Assembly (NCBI GenBank): GCA_019745775.1
Contig: JAIESR010000133.1
Location: 1 to 47,997 of the forward strand
Length of the DNA: 47,997 bases
Direction: 5' to 3'
Source of the DNA: Xanthobacteraceae bacterium
GTDB taxonomy: Bacteria; Pseudomonadota; Alphaproteobacteria; Rhizobiales; Xanthobacteraceae
Part shown: positions 24,059 to 32,422 of the stretch, in pieces
Layout of the letters: each line of letters starts with the position of its first letter
Numbering within the stretch: position 1 is the first letter of the stretch
Position numbers and translations under genes: made by a program
Notes under the pieces: model-generated
Databases searched by the model: none
What the model was told of the DNA's origin: nothing
The model's input: the letters and a program-made list of their open reading frames with translations, nothing else

Positions 24059-24937
24059 ATGACATTCCACATCCGTTGCGCCGCGGCGCTCATCGGTCTC
24101 GCGATCGCGCCGGCGCTCGCGGTCGAGGACGGCAAATTCGCCGACTTCGGCGGTGTCAAGATCCACTACATCGATCGCGGCCAGGGCGAGCCGATCGTGC
24201 TCCTGCACGGCGGCACCTCGAACCTCGAGAGCTGGATCACGGCCGGGGTGGTCGCCGACCTGCAGAAGGATTTCCGCGTGATCGCGTTCGACGCGCGCGG
24301 CTCCGGCAGGAGCGACAAGCCGCGCGACCCGAAGGCCTACGGCCGCCAGCAGGCGCTCGACGTGCCGCGCCTGCTCGACGCGCTCAAGCTCGACCGCGCG
24401 CACATCGTCGGCTTCTCGCTTGGATCCTCGACGGTGGCGCAACTGCTCACGCTCAATCCGGAGCGCTTCCTCACCGCGACGCAGGCGGCGGGCGCCGGCC
24501 GCTCGCCGGCGGCGGCGAACGATTCGCGCATCGAGGTGGAGGCGTCCGAGATCGAGAAGGGCTGCATCAGCCGCAGCCGGCTCTACCGGCAGGCGCCGCC
24601 GAACGCCAAGCCCACCGAGGACGACTACGCCAAGGCGGAGGCGCGCTGCCGCGCCGACAAGAATTTCGACCAGTATTCGGTGGCGGCGTCGCTGCGCGGC
24701 TATCGCGACCAGGCGGTCACGCTCGCGCAGATGGCGGCGGTCAAGGTGCCGACGCTGGGCATCGTCGGCACGCTCGATCACACGCTCAAGGAGATGCAGG
24801 ACCTCAGCAAGGCGCGGCCCGACATGAAGTTCGTGCTGCTCGAAGGTGTGTCCCACACCGGCACGACGGGAATCCAAGGCCAGCCGGCGCTGGTGAAGGA
24901 AATCCGCGCGTTCATTGGCGGTCAGCGCACCAACTAG
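24059..24937 (+). CDS. Exported alpha/beta-hydrolase
   Basis: 292 residues with a GGAGG site at 24047. A signal peptide (MTFHIRCAAALIGLAIAPALA) precedes the mature chain. Hydrolase landmarks are VLLHGGTSNLESW (oxyanion), FDARGSGRSDKP, nucleophile GFSLGSSTVA, acid in GTLDHTLKEM, and histidine in GVSHTGTTGIQ. It resembles haloperoxidase-like and epoxide-hydrolase-like enzymes. Substrate unknown. A palindromic repeat follows its stop. Confidence 0.88.
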   Translation: MTFHIRCAAALIGLAIAPALAVEDGKFADFGGVKIHYIDRGQGEPIVLLHGGTSNLESWITAGVVADLQKDFRVIAFDARGSGRSDKPRDPKAYGRQQALDVPRLLDALKLDRAHIVGFSLGSSTVAQLLTLNPERFLTATQAAGAGRSPAAANDSRIEVEASEIEKGCISRSRLYRQAPPNAKPTEDDYAKAEARCRADKNFDQYSVAASLRGYRDQAVTLAQMAAVKVPTLGIVGTLDHTLKEMQDLSKARPDMKFVLLEGVSHTGTTGIQGQPALVKEIRAFIGGQRTN

Positions 24938-24956
24938 CGCGCGATCTCTCCGCCGC

Positions 24957-25026
24957 TCATTCCCGCGAAAGCGGGAATCCAGAATCTTCGTGTGGCACTG
25001 GGTCCCCGCTTGCGCGGGGACGAGCG
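24957..25026. repeat. Palindromic repeat between hydrolase and CoA ligase genes
   Basis: Two small hairpins in tandem: tcattcccgcgaaagcgggaatcc and ccccgcttgcgcgggg. The end gcgcggggacgagcgg recalls the fragment at 43-77. Confidence 0.75.
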
Positions 25027-25175
25027 GAAGTGCGCATTGCGCCGCACCGCGCATAGCTTCCATGCGCGCAATCGCGTTGTTATCCTTCTCGATCCCGCGC
25101 TTGAATTGGCGAGAGGGTCGAGGGGTCGTCGCGTTGCAAGACCAGGCTTCCGTGTCGTTCAAGTCGCCGCTGCCG

Positions 25176-27221
25176 ATGTTTCGGCCGCCGTCGATCGCCA
25201 TCGTCGGGGCCTCGGAGCGGGCCCGCTGGCCGACGCAGATCTACAAGCAGCTGCGCGAGCACGGATATGCCGGCGCGATCTATCCGGTGAACCCGCGCTC
25301 CTCCGAGGTTTGGGGCGCAAAATGCTATCCCGATCTCGCCGCGCTGCCGGAGCCGCCCGCGCATGCACACGTCATCGTGCCGGCGCCCGCCGTGCAGGGC
25401 GTGCTGGAGACCGGCGTCGCCGCCGGGCTGAAGACCGCGACGGTCTACGCGGCGCAGCTCGGCGAAGGCAGCGATCCCGAGATCGTCGCGCGCGGCGTCG
25501 CGCTCCGGGAGCTGATCGAGCGCTCCGGGCTGATCATGTGCGGCCCCAACTGCATGGGCTTCAACGCGCTGCGCGAAAAGAACTTCGGCTATCCCAACGC
25601 CGATCTCTGCGCGCTGACGCCCGGCTCGGTCGCCTTCGTCACGCAGTCGGGCGGCACGGTGCAGTACATCGGCACCATGGGCGCGCACCGCGGCGTCGAC
25701 TTCAACTACCTGATCTCGAGCGGCAACGAGCTCAGCGTCGACCTCGCCGACTACGTCAATTATTTCGCCGAGGACGACGGCACGCGCGTGATCGCACTGT
25801 TCGTCGAGGGCATCCGCCGGCCGCAGGCGTTCATGGCGGCGGCGGCGAAGGCGCTCGCCGCGCGCAAGCCGATCATTGCGATCAAGACCGGCAAGTCGCA
25901 GAAGGCGCGCGACAGCGCGCAGTCGCACACCGGCGCCATCGCCGGCGACTACGGCGCCTTCACCGCGATGTGCGAGCGCTACGGCATCGTCGTCTGCCAG
26001 ACCCTCGACGAGATGATCGAGATGCTGCTGGCGTTCCAGGCCGGCCGCCTGCCGAAGGGCAATCGCGTCGGCTGGGTGACCACGTCGGGCGGCACCGTCG
26101 ATCTCCTCTTCGATTATCTCGACGAGCAGAGCGCGATCGCGACGCCGGAGTTCAGCGACGCCACCAAGGCCGTGCTGCGCCCGCTGGTCTCGTACGAGCT
26201 CGCATTGAAGAACCCGCTCGACGCCGGCAATCCCGTCAATGATGCGCACGACGCCAAGCTCTGCGCGGCGATCGCCGCCGATCCCAACATCGACATGCTG
26301 GCCTGGGGCGGCACGCCGCCGTCGGGGTCGCGGGTGCGCGACCCGGCGGTGACCCGGAGCATCGCCGACGCCACCGACAAGCCTGTGATCGGCTTCATCC
26401 GCATGGGCATCCTGACCGACCAGGCGACGGTGAAGTTCCAGAACGAGGTCGGCTTCCCGTTCTTGCAAGGCCTGCCTGCCGTGATCCGCGCGCTCGGCGG
26501 GCTTGCGTTCTATGGTGCGCGTGCGGGCCGCAAGGTTGCGCCACTCGCGCCGCCGGCCGGCCGCGCCGAGACGCTCGCAGGCGCCGCGCTTGACGCCGCC
26601 CTGGCGAAACACGGCGTGACGCTGCCGCGCAGCGCGTCGGTCGCTTCGCCGCAAGCCGCCGCCGCGGCCGCCGAGACGATCGGCTTCCCGGTGGCGCTGA
26701 AGATCGTCTCGCGCGCGATCTCGCACAAGACCGAGGCCGGCGGCGTGCGATTGCATCTCGGCTCGGCGGCCGAGGTCGAGCGCGCGGCGCATGCGCTTGC
26801 CGCCTCCGCCGCCAAGGCGGTGCCGGGCGCCGTCATCGACGGTTATCTGGTGCAGGAGATGGTCGACGGCGTCGAGATGATCGTCGGCGCCCGCACCGAC
26901 CCGCTCTACGGGCCGATGCTGGTGGTCGGCGCCGGCGGCATCCTGGTCGAGCTGGTGAAAGACGTTTCGTTCCGGCTGCTGCCGGTCACGCCCGCCGATG
27001 TGCGTGCGATGATCGGCGAGCTCAAGGTCGCCAGGCTCCTTGCCGGCTTCCGTGGCCGGCCAGCCGCCGACGTCGAGGCGCTCATCGCCGCGATCTGCGG
27101 CCTCTGCGATTTCTATCTCGACCACCGCCATCTGCTCAGCGACATCGAGATCAATCCGCTGATGGTGCTGAGCAGGGGCGTGCGCGCGGTCGACGTCCGG
27201 ATGGTTCATGCCGGGAACTGA
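25176..27221 (+). CDS. ADP-forming acyl-CoA ligase-like protein (CoA-binding and ATP-grasp)
   Basis: 681 residues from ATG 25176; a GTG at 25152 (giving MSFKSPLP before it) or a TTG at 25134 are equally possible. The N-terminal CoA-binding domain has PPSIAIVGASERARWPTQIYKQL and CGPNCMGFNALREKNFGYPN. The succinyl-CoA ligase-like middle part has VTQSGGTVQYIG, and HTGAIAGDYGAF carries the expected phospho-histidine. The C-terminal ATP-grasp domain has AETIGFPVALKIVSRAISHKTEAGGVRL and EMVDGVEMIVGARTDPLYGPML. Enzymes of this type make acyl-CoA with ATP and release ADP. It is followed 34 bp later by a Bug receptor, suggesting uptake and activation of the same carboxylate. Confidence 0.88.
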   Translation: MFRPPSIAIVGASERARWPTQIYKQLREHGYAGAIYPVNPRSSEVWGAKCYPDLAALPEPPAHAHVIVPAPAVQGVLETGVAAGLKTATVYAAQLGEGSDPEIVARGVALRELIERSGLIMCGPNCMGFNALREKNFGYPNADLCALTPGSVAFVTQSGGTVQYIGTMGAHRGVDFNYLISSGNELSVDLADYVNYFAEDDGTRVIALFVEGIRRPQAFMAAAAKALAARKPIIAIKTGKSQKARDSAQSHTGAIAGDYGAFTAMCERYGIVVCQTLDEMIEMLLAFQAGRLPKGNRVGWVTTSGGTVDLLFDYLDEQSAIATPEFSDATKAVLRPLVSYELALKNPLDAGNPVNDAHDAKLCAAIAADPNIDMLAWGGTPPSGSRVRDPAVTRSIADATDKPVIGFIRMGILTDQATVKFQNEVGFPFLQGLPAVIRALGGLAFYGARAGRKVAPLAPPAGRAETLAGAALDAALAKHGVTLPRSASVASPQAAAAAAETIGFPVALKIVSRAISHKTEAGGVRLHLGSAAEVERAAHALAASAAKAVPGAVIDGYLVQEMVDGVEMIVGARTDPLYGPMLVVGAGGILVELVKDVSFRLLPVTPADVRAMIGELKVARLLAGFRGRPAADVEALIAAICGLCDFYLDHRHLLSDIEINPLMVLSRGVRAVDVRMVHAGN

Positions 27222-27255
27222 ATTTGGATTGAACATGCCTCTGATGGAGAACGCC

Positions 27256-28323
27256 ATGCCCCATCTCAAGCGAGCCGTCACTGCCGGCACGGTCGCCTTC
27301 ATGCTGCCGGCGCTCGCCATGTCGCACGCCCAAGCCCAGGCCAATGCGCAGGACGTGGCGGCGTTCTACAAGGGCCGCCAGATCAACATGCTCATCGCCA
27401 GCGCGGTCGGCGGCGGCTACGACGCCTATGCGCGGCTGGTCGGCCGCCACATCGGCCGCTATATCCCCGGCAATCCGTCGATCGTGCCGATGAACATGCC
27501 TGGCGCGAGCGGCACGGTCGCAGTCCAGCATATGTACACCTTGCCCAAGGAGGGGACGGCGTTTGCCGCGATCGTGCCCGGCGGCATCACCCGGCCGCTG
27601 TATGACGTGCACGAGCGGATCAAGTACGACTTCAGCAAGCTCGTCTATCTCGGCAACGCCAACACCGAGGTGAACCTGTGCTGGGTGCGCACCGACGCCA
27701 AGGTCAAGACGTTCAAGGATCTCTTTGCCAACGAGCTGATCATCGGCGCGAGCGGCGAGGGCGATTCCACCCGCGATTTCGCGGTCGCCGAGAACAACAT
27801 CCTCGGAACCAAGTTCCGCGTCGTGCAGCGCTACAAGGGCGTGCGTGACATCGTTCTTGCGGTGGAGCGCGACGAGGTCGCGGGACTGTGCGGCACCGGC
27901 GTGCCGGCGATGATGGTGCAGCGGCCCGAATGGGTGGCCGGCAAGGGCGGCGGCAAGATGCTGGTGCAGCAGAATGTCAGGGGCAAGCCCAAGCTGACGG
28001 ACGCGGGCGTCCCGCGCACCGGCGACTTTGCCAAGACGCCGGAGGATCGCGATCTGCTCGGCTTCATCTATGCGCAGCAGCAGTTCGGCCGGCCGTTCGT
28101 GATGGCGCCGGGAGCCCCTCCCGAACGCATCGCCGCGCTGCGGCAGGCGTTCACGCAGGCGATGCAGGACAAGGAGCTGCTCGCCGAGGCGGCCAAGATG
28201 AATCTCGACATCGACCCGCTGTCGGGGACCGAGCTGCAGGCGATCGTCGAGCGGCTCTACGCGACGCCGGAGCAGACCGTGAAGCGCGCGATCAACGCGC
28301 TGGTCTACAAGCCGCCGACGTAG
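27256..28323 (+). CDS. Bug/TctC-family periplasmic solute receptor (2)
   Basis: 355 residues from ATG 27256, which has GGAG at 27246; starts at 27235 and 27244 exist but lack a site. Signal peptide residues 1-26 (ending SHAQAQ). Landmarks: FYKGRQINMLIASAVGGGYDAYARLVGRHIGRYIPGNPSIVPMNMPGASG, and the block GASGEGDSTRDFAVAENNILGTKFRVVQRYKGVRDIVLAVERDEVAGLCGTG. It belongs to the long GGGYDAYAR subfamily of Bug receptors, also seen at 34841 and 45239. It follows the acyl-CoA ligase-like gene. No TctA or TctB membrane partners are near. Confidence 0.88.
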   Translation: MPHLKRAVTAGTVAFMLPALAMSHAQAQANAQDVAAFYKGRQINMLIASAVGGGYDAYARLVGRHIGRYIPGNPSIVPMNMPGASGTVAVQHMYTLPKEGTAFAAIVPGGITRPLYDVHERIKYDFSKLVYLGNANTEVNLCWVRTDAKVKTFKDLFANELIIGASGEGDSTRDFAVAENNILGTKFRVVQRYKGVRDIVLAVERDEVAGLCGTGVPAMMVQRPEWVAGKGGGKMLVQQNVRGKPKLTDAGVPRTGDFAKTPEDRDLLGFIYAQQQFGRPFVMAPGAPPERIAALRQAFTQAMQDKELLAEAAKMNLDIDPLSGTELQAIVERLYATPEQTVKRAINALVYKPPT

Positions 28324-28369
28324 CGGATGGGTGCGCGGGGCGGCCGGCGGGTAGCACCGCCGCCGCCGA

Positions 28370-29332
28370 TCATCGCGGGCTTCTGGCCTGCCGCAGCGAA
28401 GGCATTGCGCTCGCCGCGTCACGCGCGGCTTCATCCAGAAGCCAGTCAATGAACGTGTCGACGTGCGGCTTGTCGGCGGCGAGCGACGACCTGATGACGA
28501 AGCAGGCCCGTGCGTCACCGACCGAGGTCGCGAACGGTGCAACCAGCGATCCGCTTTGCAGCAGCTCCTGCACGAGAGGGCTGATGCCCAGCGCAACGCC
28601 CTGGCCCTGGATGGCTGCCTGGATCATCTGGTCATAGTGATTGAAATAGAGGGCTCCGGCCGGCTGCAAGTCCTGGAGACCGGCGGCGACGAACCATGCT
28701 TCCCAATCCACATAGGCCTTCTGTGCGGTCACGTAGGTGTCATGGAGCAGCACGTGCGCACCGAGGTCCTGCGGTTTCACGAGCGGCTTCGATCGATCGC
28801 GGACGAGCGCGGGGCTGCATACCGGAAATGCCGCATAGTCGAACAGCCGGACCGCCCCTTCCGGTGCGGCCTCCGAGCGGCAGTACCGTATCGCGACGTC
28901 GAGCCGTTTGCGCTCAAGCTGGAGGATGTCGACCGTGGCCGCGATGCGCACATCGATGTCGGGCTGCTTGACCCGAAATCGCTTCAGACGGGGGATCAGC
29001 CACAACGAGGTGAATCCAGGGCTGGCCGTCACGGAGACTTGCTGCACTTTGCCGCCGGACTTGAGCTTGTCGGTCTCCTCCTGCAGCCAGTTCAGGAGCT
29101 CGGTCGCGGTGCGATAGAGCTGCTGTCCCGCGGCGGTCAGCACCAGCTCCCGGGTGCGGCGCTCGAACAGCGCCACGCCCAGGTGATCCTCCAGAGTCTT
29201 GACTTGCTTGCTGACCGCCGACTGCGTGATGAAAAGCTCGTCCGCCGCTTTGGTGAAGCTCAGGTTGCGCGCGGCGGCCTCGAACCCGGAGATGACGTTC
29301 AACGGCGGAAGCCGGTACCGTTTTCCAACCAT
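28370..29332 (-). CDS. GcvA-like LysR-type transcriptional regulator
   Basis: 320 residues. The N-terminal winged helix (residues 10-70) reads LPPLNVISGFEAAARNLSFTKAADELFITQSAVSKQVKTLEDHLG, typical of the GcvA branch. The C-terminal effector domain contains ITLVSVTASPGF-like VTASPGFTSLWLIPRL and RLDVAIRYCR. It is divergently placed from the GNAT gene 118 bp away and likely regulates it. The window between them shows no clear T-N11-A operator. Confidence 0.92.
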   Translation of the reverse strand: MVGKRYRLPPLNVISGFEAAARNLSFTKAADELFITQSAVSKQVKTLEDHLGVALFERRTRELVLTAAGQQLYRTATELLNWLQEETDKLKSGGKVQQVSVTASPGFTSLWLIPRLKRFRVKQPDIDVRIAATVDILQLERKRLDVAIRYCRSEAAPEGAVRLFDYAAFPVCSPALVRDRSKPLVKPQDLGAHVLLHDTYVTAQKAYVDWEAWFVAAGLQDLQPAGALYFNHYDQMIQAAIQGQGVALGISPLVQELLQSGSLVAPFATSVGDARACFVIRSSLAADKPHVDTFIDWLLDEAARDAASAMPSLRQARSPR

Positions 29333-29449
29333 TCCTGCGCCTCATGCATCACGAGAAAATCGATCGTTTGTAGCCGTGTGCCTGCAAAGCTAGGTCTCTC
29401 CGCGTCCGGCGCCGCCCGTCTGCGTGCGCCCTCTGCAACGGAGACTATC

Positions 29450-30349
29450 ATGATAGCGGGCTCTGTTTCCTCTCTGCGCGCCGTGGCCCCACCGAATCCG
29501 ATCCTGCGTCCGGCGTCGCGAGCGGACGCGCCGCGTGCCGGCTCGATCTGCCATGCAGCGTTCAAATCCATCGCCGATCAACATCGTTTTCCACCCGACT
29601 TTCCGACATCCGATGTCGCCATCGACCTTGTCGATCACCTGGTCTCCAGGTCCGACGTTGACGCGATCGTGGCAGAGGTCGACGGTCGCGTGGTCGGAAG
29701 CAACTTCCTGTGGGCAGATGGTTCGGTCGCCGGCGTTGGCCCGATTACGGTTGATCCTGCGGTGCAGAACCGGCGCATCGGCCGCCGGCTGATGGAAGCC
29801 GTGATTGAGCGGGCCCATCGCAAAGGCATCGCCTCCGTGCGGCTGGTACAGGCTGCGTACCATCTACGCTCGCTTTCGCTTTACACCCAGCTTGGTTTTG
29901 AGGTGCGCGAGCCGTTGGCCGTCATGCAGGGGCCGGCATTGAACCTTGCCATCGACGGCCGCCAGGTGCGCACCGCGACGGCCGCACACCTTGACGCCGC
30001 CGATCAACTCTACCGGAACATTCACGGGCACGCCCGCACGCGCGAGCTCCGCGTGGCCATTGAGCAGGGCACCGCGACGGTCGTCGAGCGCGACGGGCGC
30101 TTGACGGGCTACACCACGGGCGTCGGATTTTTCGGGCACGCGGTCGGCGAAACCAACGAAGACCTGCAGGCGATGATCGGTTCGGCTCGATCGTTCGCGG
30201 GACCGGGCTTTCTGGTGCCCATTCGCAATGCGGTGCTGATGCGTTGGTGTCTGCAGCGCGGGCTGCGTATCGTTCAGCCGATGACGCTGATGACGATGGG
30301 CCCTTACCAGGAACCCGCGGCTGCCTTCCTCCCGTCGGTTCTCTACTGA
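29450..30349 (+). CDS. GNAT-family N-acetyltransferase, double-domain
   Basis: 299 residues from ATG 29450 with GGAG upstream. The N-terminal GNAT domain has ILRPASRADAPRAGSICHAAFKSIA, the acetyl-CoA pyrophosphate loop VDPAVQNRRIGRRLMEAVIERA (QxxxxGR pattern) and YTQLGFEV. A second half of related build follows (VRTATAAHLDAADQLYRN, then GYTTGVGFFGHAVGETNEDLQAMIGSA), as in two-domain GNAT proteins. Substrate unknown. A long frame upstream overlaps the LysR gene on the other strand and is rejected. Confidence 0.87.
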   Translation: MIAGSVSSLRAVAPPNPILRPASRADAPRAGSICHAAFKSIADQHRFPPDFPTSDVAIDLVDHLVSRSDVDAIVAEVDGRVVGSNFLWADGSVAGVGPITVDPAVQNRRIGRRLMEAVIERAHRKGIASVRLVQAAYHLRSLSLYTQLGFEVREPLAVMQGPALNLAIDGRQVRTATAAHLDAADQLYRNIHGHARTRELRVAIEQGTATVVERDGRLTGYTTGVGFFGHAVGETNEDLQAMIGSARSFAGPGFLVPIRNAVLMRWCLQRGLRIVQPMTLMTMGPYQEPAAAFLPSVLY

Positions 30350-30389
30350 CCCTGCTCCCGATGCCTCACTGATCCCATGGAGAGTCCCT

Positions 30390-30713
30390 ATGCCCGCCTA
30401 TTTCCTGTTCGACATGCTCGAAGTCACCGACCCCGAAAAGCTGGAGAAGTACCGGGAAGCCGTCCTCGCGACCGTCGAACGGTATGGCGGCCATTATCTC
30501 ACCGTCGGGGGCAGAACCGATGTCGTGGAAGGCGACTGGCGGCCGGTGTTTCCGGTGCTCATCGAATTTCCCGACCTTGCCCAGGCCCGGCGCTGGTACG
30601 ATTCGGAAGAGTATCGCGCACCGAGAGCGCTGCGGCATGCAGCTGCGCGAGGGAATGCCGTCTTTATCGAGAGCAAATCGTTCGAGCCGCAGCCCCGGGC
30701 ATGTCCGACCTGA
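30390..30713 (+). CDS. DUF1330 family protein
   Basis: 107 residues. GGAGAG precedes ATG 30390. The ferredoxin-like DUF1330 pattern is clear: YFLFDMLEVTDPEKLEKYREAVLATVERYGGHYLTVGG, then LIEFPDLAQARRWYDSEEYR, then HAAARGNAVFIE. Small dimeric alpha-beta barrel proteins of this family have no settled function. It follows the GNAT gene by 40 bp and may share its promoter. Confidence 0.9.
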   Translation: MPAYFLFDMLEVTDPEKLEKYREAVLATVERYGGHYLTVGGRTDVVEGDWRPVFPVLIEFPDLAQARRWYDSEEYRAPRALRHAAARGNAVFIESKSFEPQPRACPT

Positions 30714-30762
30714 CGGGCCGGCATCGGATCGAGTTGGTTTTGCTGGTAAAGAACCTGGCCGT

Positions 30763-30842
30763 TCAGCGCGCCGCCGTGGCGCGCTTTCGCCAGGCCGTCG
30801 GCGACCACGACATGTCGCGCAGGCGGTTGCGCAGGCCGCGCA
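30763..30842. repeat. 80-bp direct repeat, left copy (duplicated 3' end of the acyltransferase gene)
   Basis: This stretch matches 31037-31116 at 74 of 80 positions. On the minus strand it encodes LRGLRNRLRDMSW and WRKRATAAR, the C-terminus of the acyltransferase at 31037. It is a fragment; the gene body is missing. Confidence 0.85.
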
Positions 30843-30850
30843 GCGAGCCG

Positions 30851-31016
30851 TAGGGTGGGTAAAGGCGCGATCCCAGCGCGTGGTCCATCACCCGCATGGT
30901 GCAGCGCCGTGCCCACCAAGGCGCTTCAACGTTTTGTTGCTCGTTGTGGTGGGCACAGCGCTGCGTCCGTTTTGCTGCGCGCCCTGTGCGTGTGATCCGC
31001 GCCTTTGCCCACCCTA
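30851..31016. repeat. Palindromic MITE-like element (166 bp)
   Basis: The 18-bp ends (tagggtgggtaaaggcgc and gcgcctttgcccacccta) are inverted with one mismatch. An inner inverted pair gtgcccacca/tggtgggcac follows. It lies between the two copies of the 80-bp direct repeat. No transposase gene is present. Confidence 0.8.
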
Positions 31017-31036
31017 CGGCATGACGGATGGGTCGG

Positions 31037-32254
31037 TCAGCGCGCCGCCGTGGCGCGCTTGCGCCAGGCCATCGGCGCCCATGACATGTCCCGCAGGCGA
31101 TTGCGCAGGCCGCGCAATTGCGCATAGCCGCGCTCCCCCGCGACCACCGCGCGGAAGCCGAGCGATCGCTTCGCGCTGACGTCCGCCAGCAGGTCGACAC
31201 TGGTCCGCCGGCCGTCCCAGATATGGTTCATGAAGCCGCCTTCCGGCGAGCACGACTCGATCGCCTCGATGCCGCCGTCCGCGAACAGCCGCTCGGTCAT
31301 CTTGTCGACCAGCAGCGCGCCGGGCGAGAACTTCGAGAATTCGGCGTCGAACGCCGTCTTCCAGGTGTAGGCGGTAGTGCCGCAATAGAGCAGCACCTGT
31401 GCCGCGATCGGCCGGCCGTCGACCCGCAGCAGCGCGACCGAGGCATTCTTGCCGGCGGCGAGGTCGGAGATCAGGCAGCGCGTGAAGATCGCGTCTTCCT
31501 CGTCGCAGAGCAGCGCGGTGCCGCGCGAGCCCTTCCAGCTCGCGGCTTCCATTGTCAGATAGGTCTCGAACGCTTCCTGTACGGCGGTGCGGGTGCGATT
31601 GTTGACGATGTCGACGCTGCCCAGTGCAAGCAGGCGGTTCCAGTCCTGTCGCAGCTTCTTTCGGGTCGATCCGGACTTCTTCAGCCCGAAATCCCTGGTC
31701 ACGTAGGGGCGCTCGCGCTCGGAGAGCTTGAGCGCCTGCGCGCCGCGCGCCGCGAGCGCGCTCATGATCGCGGGATAGGTTTCGGCGCTGCCGTCGAGAT
31801 AGCGCAGCCGGATCACCTTCGGCAGCGAGCGATTGCGCTCGATCGCATCGAAGAAGCCCGCGATCGCTTCGTCGGTGAATTCCGGATCGACGACGGGATT
31901 GGAGAGGAACGAATAGTTGTAGGGCGGCGCTGCCAGGAACGACGGCCACAGCGGCGTGACGTGCATGCGCTGGAGCGCCCACAATCCGACCAGGCGCCGC
32001 GTGCCCGCGTCGTGCTTCCCAAATTCCTGCGTCTCAGGTTCCTGCGCCCACGCGAGCAGCATGTGGATGTCGGCGAAGCCGGTCGCCTGCGCCGCGCGCA
32101 ACGCCGCCGGATGCATGAACACGTTGGCTGGCGCGCGTGCGATCAGCGCCGACCAATGGTCGCCGATCTCCAGGTCCGGAGAAGAGATGCTGACGGAGAC
32201 TTTGTGCATTGCGGCTCGCGGCGTCGCTGAGAACGCATCATGCGCCAGCGGCAT
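31037..32254 (-). CDS. CelD/BcsL-type GNAT acyltransferase
   Basis: 405 residues from ATG 32254 (an internal start at 32209 is possible). The middle half matches the GNAT_6/BioF2-like domain of CelD/BcsL proteins: ALRAAQATGFADIHMLLAW, RKKLRQDWNRLLALGS, AFETYLTMEAASWKGSRGTALL, RVDGRPIAAQVLLYCGTTAYTWKTAFDAEFSKFSPGALL, and CSPEGGFMNHIWDGR. These enzymes transfer acyl groups in polysaccharide or capsule synthesis. Its 3' end (LRGLRNRLRDMSW) is repeated at 30763-30842, so part of the gene has been copied. It is divergent from the FAD oxidoreductase gene. Confidence 0.85.
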   Translation of the reverse strand: MPLAHDAFSATPRAAMHKVSVSISSPDLEIGDHWSALIARAPANVFMHPAALRAAQATGFADIHMLLAWAQEPETQEFGKHDAGTRRLVGLWALQRMHVTPLWPSFLAAPPYNYSFLSNPVVDPEFTDEAIAGFFDAIERNRSLPKVIRLRYLDGSAETYPAIMSALAARGAQALKLSERERPYVTRDFGLKKSGSTRKKLRQDWNRLLALGSVDIVNNRTRTAVQEAFETYLTMEAASWKGSRGTALLCDEEDAIFTRCLISDLAAGKNASVALLRVDGRPIAAQVLLYCGTTAYTWKTAFDAEFSKFSPGALLVDKMTERLFADGGIEAIESCSPEGGFMNHIWDGRRTSVDLLADVSAKRSLGFRAVVAGERGYAQLRGLRNRLRDMSWAPMAWRKRATAAR

Positions 32255-32422
32255 TGCCTTTCAGTTAAGGCAGGTAGATTCGCCGATGTGTTGCTGCGGT
32301 TACCATGCTGCGCGAAAGCGACCGTCGCGCGCGCGACGGCGCGGATTCTCCATGGTTAACTTCAACCTTCATTCAGCATTCCGGCCGCAGATTGCCGCGC
32401 AAGAAGATACGGGGGCGTCCCC

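Noticed and set aside
25080-27344. 754-codon open frame on the minus strand across the CoA ligase gene
   Set aside because: Composition is dominated by Arg, Ala, Asp and His with no domain motif, whereas the plus strand has clear CoA-binding and ATP-grasp motifs.
28463-29449. Upstream extension of the GNAT gene in the same frame
   Set aside because: It overlaps the LysR gene on the other strand. The GNAT fold begins at 29450, where a ribosome site exists.
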